Assembly: GCF_007665395.1 (NCBI RefSeq)
Contig: NZ_VDND01000009.1
Span: forward strand, 150,135 to 214,134
Length of the DNA: 64,000 nt
Reading direction: 5' to 3'
Source of the DNA: Pseudomonas oryzihabitans
GTDB lineage: Bacteria > Pseudomonadota > Gammaproteobacteria > Pseudomonadales > Pseudomonadaceae
Shown: positions 60,883-64,000 of the stretch, one piece after another
How the letters are laid out: every line of letters begins with the position of its first letter
Position numbering within the stretch: the first letter of the stretch is position 1
Notes under the pieces: generated by a model
Seen by the model: the letters and a program-made list of their open reading frames with translations, nothing else
What the model was told of the DNA's origin: nothing
The model's database searches: none
Program-made: the position numbers and the translations under genes

Positions 60883-60892
60883 GGAGGTTTCC

Positions 60893-61285
60893 ATGTCCCC
60901 GCGCCACCTGTTCTGGAGCTGCCTGCTGCTGGCCGGTTGCAGCAGCACTCAGCCGAGCGGCAACCTCATTCTCGGCGACGACAGCGACTGCACCCCCCTG
61001 GTCATGCATCCTGGCCAGGAACTGACCCTGACCCTGCCCAGCGATCCCACCAGCGGCTATCGCTGGGCCATCCTCCAGCGCAGCGACAACCTCAAGCAAC
61101 TCGGCCCGGAGGTCTTCCGCGAACAGCGCCAGGACCAGGGCGGCATCGGCAGCGCCGGTCAATCGCTCTGGCGCTTCCGCGCCCAAGCGGCCGGCAGTGC
61201 CCATCTCGAACTCCAGGCCCGGCAACCCTGGGATGCCGCGGCCGAGCCCCAGGCCCGCTTCGACTGCCGCATCGAAATCCGCTGA
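60893..61285 (+). CDS. icp: Chagasin-family cysteine-peptidase inhibitor lipoprotein
   Basis: 130-residue lipoprotein (FWSCLLLAGC lipobox) of the chagasin/I42 family. The three inhibitor loops are visible: DPTSGYRW (the NPTTG-type loop), GGIGSAG (the GXGG-type loop) and QARQPW (the RPW-type loop). It would inhibit papain-like cysteine proteases, in the periplasm or from a host. CGGAGG precedes the ATG. Lies 57 bases after lon in the same direction. Confidence 0.88.
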   Translation: MSPRHLFWSCLLLAGCSSTQPSGNLILGDDSDCTPLVMHPGQELTLTLPSDPTSGYRWAILQRSDNLKQLGPEVFREQRQDQGGIGSAGQSLWRFRAQAAGSAHLELQARQPWDAAAEPQARFDCRIEIR

Positions 61286-61308
61286 AGCCACGTCCGGCGC
61301 GAGCGGCC

Positions 61309-61335
61309 GGGGGTACAATGCCCCCTTTCGATTTT
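61309..61335 (+). terminator. Terminator-like hairpin after icp
   Basis: GGGGG and CCCCC (61309-61313, 61321-61325) with a 7-base loop, followed by TTTCGATTTTCC. The loop contains TACAAT, which could also be a -10 element for cmoA. Confidence 0.55.
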
Positions 61336-61348
61336 CCAGGTACCACCC

Positions 61349-62086
61349 ATGAGCGAAGCCGACCGCCTGTTCGCGTCGCCGCAGCCTCCCGCCGACTTCA
61401 CCTTCAACGAAGACGTGGTGCGCGTCTTTCCCGACATGATCAAGCGATCGGTGCCGGGCTATCCCACCATCGTCGAAAACCTCGGCGTCATCGCCGCCCG
61501 CTTCGCCCAGCCCAACAGCCACCTCTATGACCTCGGCTGCTCGCTGGGCGCCGTTACCCAGGCCCTGCGCCGCCATGTCCGCGCCGAAGGTACCCGGGTG
61601 GTGGCCATCGACAATTCCGCGGCCATGGTCACCCGCTGCCGCGAATACCTGAGCGCCCAGGACTCCATGCACGAGGAACTGCTGCCGGTCGAGGTGCTGG
61701 AGGCCGACATCCTCGAGGCACCGCTCCAACCTGCCTCGGTGATAGCGCTCAACTTCACCCTGCAATTCATCGCGCCGGAGCAGCGCCTGGGCCTGCTCGG
61801 TCGGCTGAGAAGCAGCCTGCTGCCCGGTGGCGCGCTGCTGCTGTCGGAAAAGATCCGCTTCCCGGATGACCAGACCCAGCAGTTGCTCAACGGCCTGCAC
61901 CTGGACTTCAAGAGAGCCAATGGCTACAGCGAACTGGAAATCGCCCAGAAACGCACCGCGCTGGAAAACGTCATGCTCACCGATACCCTGGACGAACACC
62001 GCGCGCGCCTGCAGGCCGCCGGCTTTTCCACCGTCGTACCCTGGTTCCAATGCCTGAACTTCGTCTCCCTGATCGCCCTGCCATGA
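61349..62086 (+). CDS. cmoA: Carboxy-S-adenosyl-L-methionine synthase
   Basis: 245-residue enzyme converting SAM and prephenate to carboxy-SAM. The SAM-binding motif is LYDLGCSLGAVTQALRRH; FNEDVVRVFPDMIKRSVPGYPTIVENLG is the conserved N-terminal region with the prephenate-contacting residues. AGG precedes the ATG. Its stop overlaps the cmoB start by ATGA. Confidence 0.96.
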   Translation: MSEADRLFASPQPPADFTFNEDVVRVFPDMIKRSVPGYPTIVENLGVIAARFAQPNSHLYDLGCSLGAVTQALRRHVRAEGTRVVAIDNSAAMVTRCREYLSAQDSMHEELLPVEVLEADILEAPLQPASVIALNFTLQFIAPEQRLGLLGRLRSSLLPGGALLLSEKIRFPDDQTQQLLNGLHLDFKRANGYSELEIAQKRTALENVMLTDTLDEHRARLQAAGFSTVVPWFQCLNFVSLIALP

Positions 62087-63051
62087 CCCAACCGGCTTAC
62101 CTCGCTGAATTGCAACAGACCCTCGCGGGCACTCCACTGGCCGCCTGGTCCCACGCCCTCGAAGCCATCCTGGCCGCCAAGTACGCCCGCGGCCATGGTG
62201 ATCTTCAACGCTGGCAAGGCGGCCTCGACGCCCTGCCTGATCTCGTCGTCGACAACGTAGAATTACGCGACAGGTTGCGCCTCGACGGTCGTCTTTCCGC
62301 GGAGCAACACCAGGCGCTGCGCCAGGCCCTGCTGCAACTACGGCCCTGGCGCAAAGGTCCCTTCCAGTTGTTCGACCTGCACCTGGACACCGAATGGCGT
62401 TCCGACTGGAAATGGGAGCGGGTAGCTCCGCATCTGGACCTGCAGGGTAAGCGGGTGCTGGATGTCGGTAGCGGCAACGGCTACTACCAATGGCGCATGC
62501 TTGGCGCCGGGGCCAGCGCTGTTATCGGGATAGATCCCAACTGGCTGTTCCACTGCCAGTTCCAAGCCCTGCGCCACTATCTACCCGACCTGCCCACCTG
62601 GCACCTGCCCCTTACGCTGGAAGAGCTACCCGCCCTGGACGGCGGCTTCGATACGGTCTTCTCCATGGGTGTGCTCTATCATCGTCGCTCGCCCATCGAT
62701 CACCTACTGGATCTCAAGAACTGCCTCGACAGCGGCGGCGAGCTGGTCCTGGAAACCCTAGTCGTCGCAGGTGACGCCACTACCGTCCTGGTCCCGGAAG
62801 ACCGCTACGCCCAGATGCGTAATGTCTGGTTCCTGCCCTCTACCGATGCCCTGCAGCTCTGGCTACGTCGCGCCGGTTATCGCGACATCCAGCTGGTGGA
62901 TCTCACTCCCACCACAGTGGACGAACAACGCTCCACCGAGTGGATGGGCTTCCAGTCCCTACCAGACTTCCTCCACCCGGACGATCCGAGTCTCACGATC
63001 GAAGGCCTCCCCGCCCCCTTGCGCGCCACCCTCATCGCCCGCAAACCCTGA
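62083..63051 (+). CDS. cmoB: tRNA U34 carboxymethyltransferase
   Basis: 322-residue methyltransferase-fold enzyme using carboxy-SAM to make 5-carboxymethoxyuridine at tRNA position 34. GPFQLFDLHLDTEWRSDWKWERV is the family N-terminal region, VLDVGSGNGYYQWRM the SAM motif, and FDTVFSMGVLYHRRSPIDHL follows. ATG 62083 overlaps the cmoA stop; this is the usual cmoAB pair, followed by a strong terminator. Confidence 0.96.
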   Translation: MTQPAYLAELQQTLAGTPLAAWSHALEAILAAKYARGHGDLQRWQGGLDALPDLVVDNVELRDRLRLDGRLSAEQHQALRQALLQLRPWRKGPFQLFDLHLDTEWRSDWKWERVAPHLDLQGKRVLDVGSGNGYYQWRMLGAGASAVIGIDPNWLFHCQFQALRHYLPDLPTWHLPLTLEELPALDGGFDTVFSMGVLYHRRSPIDHLLDLKNCLDSGGELVLETLVVAGDATTVLVPEDRYAQMRNVWFLPSTDALQLWLRRAGYRDIQLVDLTPTTVDEQRSTEWMGFQSLPDFLHPDDPSLTIEGLPAPLRATLIARKP

Positions 63052-63063
63052 ACAGCAGAAAGC

Positions 63064-63093
63064 AAAAAGCCTGGCCAATGCCGGGCTTTTTAT
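63064..63093 (+). terminator. Terminator of cmoAB
   Basis: AAAAGCCTGG and CCGGGCTTTT (63065-63074, 63081-63090) form a 10-bp stem with one G-T pair, followed by TTATT. It lies 13 bases after the cmoB stop. Confidence 0.92.
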
Positions 63094-63116
63094 TGCTCTG
63101 TCTTGGTACTTTGGCA

Positions 63117-63145
63117 GGTTGGGCTGAGCGCAGCGAAGCCCAACA
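63117..63145. repeat. GGTTGGGC...GCCCAACA inverted repeat
   Basis: Copy of the family present at 26.2 kb and 42.0 kb: GGTTGGGCTGAGCGCAGCG followed by AAGCCCAACA. Confidence 0.8.
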
Positions 63146-63195
63146 TCCAGGCCCGCTCCGTGGCCTGTAGCCCCTAGCGCACGTACCGCTCGAAC

Positions 63196-63224
63196 GTTGG
63201 GCTTCGCAAGCTCAGCCCAACCTA
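63196..63224. repeat. GTTGGGC...GCCCAACC inverted repeat, opposite orientation
   Basis: GTTGGGCTTCGCAAGCTCAG followed by CCCAACC; faces the copy at 63117-63145 about 50 bases away. Confidence 0.78.
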
Positions 63225-63254
63225 CGTATCTATCGCTGCCATGGCGGTCCGCCG

Positions 63255-63305
63255 ATGCGGCCGCTCCTACGGTAGGACTTTTGTAGGAGCGGCCCATGGC
63301 CGCGA
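63255..63305. repeat. Facing pair of GCGGCCGCTCCTAC / GTAGGAGCGGCC repeats
   Basis: Left arm 63255-63271 and right arm 63281-63305 match the doublet at 41055-41122, with a shorter spacer. Confidence 0.8.
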
Positions 63306-63407
63306 GAGCCCGGCGCAGCCGGGCTGTTGTGGCTCTTGCTCTTGAAGGCTTCAGCTGCACCTGGCCTACCAGGCCGCACTCAAGCCCCCCGCAGCACCGC
63401 TCCTAGC

Positions 63408-63441
63408 CCCCTCTCCCCCCGGGAGAGGGCTGGGGTGAGGG
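63408..63441. repeat. CCCTCTCCC...GGGAGAGGG dyad repeat
   Basis: Reverse-oriented copy of the element at 26192-26224, including the flanking GGGGTGAGGG. Confidence 0.78.
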
Positions 63442-63511
63442 CAACCCCAGCCACCTGACCTGCCGGCTTCGCCCCAAGCGCTCCTAGCACCCCCGCCAAA
63501 CTTTCCCCGCC

Positions 63512-63553
63512 CCAAAGACAACACCCCCGTCAGAATGAACTGAGCGGGGGTGC
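63512..63553 (-). terminator. Terminator of the rRNA operon
   Basis: CACCCCCG and CGGGGGTG (63522-63529, 63545-63552), extended by TCA/TGA, form a long stem; on the minus strand TTGTCTTT follows. It lies 13 bases after the 5S 3' end. Confidence 0.85.
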
Positions 63554-63565
63554 TGGGTGTTAGGC

Positions 63566-63682
63566 GCTTGACGATGACCTACTCTCACATGGGGAAACCC
63601 CACACTACCATCGGCGATGCATCGTTTCACTTCTGAGTTCGGGAAGGGATCAGGTGGTTCCAATGCTCTATGTTCGTCAAGC
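63566..63682 (-). rRNA. rrf: 5S ribosomal RNA
   Basis: Complete 5S gene on the minus strand. From 5' it begins TGCTTGACGAACATAGAGC and runs through GGAACCACCTGATCCC, CCGAACTCAGAAGTGAAACG and GGTAGTGTGGGG to CATCGTCAAGC. The ends pair (GCTTGACGA with its complement), giving helix I. About 117 bases. The sequence is typical of Pseudomonas. End positions are accurate to a few bases. Confidence 0.96.
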
Positions 63683-63841
63683 AATTCGGTTGGCTGGCCA
63701 GGCGATGACGCCTGCCTGGCTGGCCCAATTGGGTCTGTGATCGAAGTAGACAACTCGTCTTGGGTCTTGCGAACCCACGCGCCGTTTTCGGCGTCGTCTT
63801 CCTTACGCTCTGACACGCGGTCAGATTGTTTGGGTGTTATA

Positions 63842-64000
63842 TGGTCAAGCCTCACGGGCAATTAGTATCGGTTAGCTCAACGCCTCACAGCGCTTACACA
63901 CCCGACCTATCAACGTCGTAGTCTTCGACGGCCCTTTAGGAAGCTCAAGGCTCCAGTGAGATCTCATCTTGAGGCAAGTTTCCCGCTTAGATGCTTTCAG
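63842..64000 (-). rRNA. rrl: 23S ribosomal RNA, 3' end (cut by window edge)
   Basis: The last roughly 159 bases of 23S on the minus strand: CTGAAAGCATCTAAGCGGGA at the window edge through the helix-100 region (CCTAAAGGGCCGTCGAAGAC) to the 3' end near GAGGCTTGACCAT. The rest lies beyond 64000. A spacer of about 160 bases separates it from 5S and holds no tRNA. Confidence 0.95.

Larger units (their letters stand above)
63052..63565. other. Repeat-filled spacer between cmoB and the rRNA operon
   Basis: About 514 bases with no credible gene. It contains the cmoB terminator, two GGTTGGGC-type inverted repeats, a facing pair of GGAGCGGCC-type repeats, one CCCTCTCCC/GGGAGAGGG dyad, and the rRNA terminator. 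An open frame over 63484-63861 runs through the terminator and 5S gene and is not real. Confidence 0.8.

Noticed and set aside
58361..62137. 1258-codon open frame antisense to lon, icp and cmoA
   Set aside because: Covers three well-recognised genes on the other strand; translation is compositionally biased and has no domain.
63484..63861. 125-residue open frame at the right edge
   Set aside because: Runs through the rRNA terminator, the 5S gene and the 5S-23S spacer.
1..64000. tRNA genes, including selC
   Set aside because: No cloverleaf with a TGGACTTCAAATCC-like anticodon arm or other tRNA signature found by eye; none in the 5S-23S spacer.
1..64000. CRISPR arrays, insertion sequences, prophage genes
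   Set aside because: No regularly spaced direct repeats, transposase, integrase or phage structural proteins recognised.

Overview
The window looks like a chromosomal segment of a Pseudomonas-type gammaproteobacterium. It is strongly G+C-rich, densely coded, and carries typical pseudomonad genes: fadBA, selA with a selenocysteine formate dehydrogenase-N, ssuEADCBF with lsfA, cmoAB, and a chagasin-like inhibitor beside a second-type Lon. At the right edge is a leftward rRNA operon (5S plus the 3' end of 23S). Gene content and the repeat families suggest the P. oryzihabitans/psychrotolerans neighbourhood, but that assignment is inference. I see no prophage, insertion sequence, CRISPR array or tRNA gene.

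Layout. 1-4.8 kb (leftward): the start of topA, a DUF1653 gene, a strong terminator, then fadA and fadB. 5.2-9.7 kb: a universal stress protein, the ABC-F ATPase uup and the lytic transglycosylase slt. 9.9-14.6 kb: a PhnD-like binding protein, an ATPase and a double-length permease, tightly overlapped and convergent with selA; this is probably selenium oxyanion uptake. 14.8-21.6 kb: a lipase-like protein, an ankyrin protein, an SdiA-regulated-type protein and a 1331-residue Pls/PosA-type NRPS that resembles poly-amino-acid synthetases. 21.8-25.2 kb: katG, then a small 4-helix membrane protein plus XRE regulator whose promoter carries a duplicated 19-bp site. 25.2-31.0 kb (leftward): fdnGHI-fdhE. 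The alpha subunit reads through an in-frame UGA (Sec195) followed at the canonical spacing by a clear SECIS hairpin.

31.5-42 kb: a SulP transporter with a tandem universal stress protein, a DMT exporter, a GcvA-like LysR regulator, the trhO-DsbA-arfB operon, bolA, a DUF2059 protein, fumC with a flavodoxin-fold reductase, and an RBBP9-type hydrolase. 42.1-47.5 kb (leftward): the sulfonate operon ssuEADCBF and the 1-Cys peroxiredoxin lsfA. The upstream regions of ssuE and lsfA share a TGGTTATAAC motif, which fits a common sulfur-starvation response. 47.8-53.9 kb: a small conserved protein, mnmC, an aldo/keto reductase, an orphan TRAP binding protein, a small exported protein, an HSL-family lipoprotein esterase and an HhH protein.

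54.0-58.2 kb (leftward) is the most intriguing cluster: cupredoxin-like exported protein, membrane GGDEF-EAL protein with a degenerate GGDEF site, DUF3034 outer-membrane-like protein and a lipoprotein truncated globin. The four genes are chained by start/stop overlaps and look like a redox- or gas-responsive envelope system coupled to cyclic di-GMP. 58.4-63.1 kb: a Lon protease, a chagasin-like inhibitor, cmoA and cmoB. 63.1-63.6 kb is a repeat-packed spacer before the rRNA operon.

The strongest functional story is selenium: uptake (putative), SelA for Sec-tRNA synthesis, and a Sec-dependent formate dehydrogenase with its chaperone FdhE. selB, selC and selD are not in the window.
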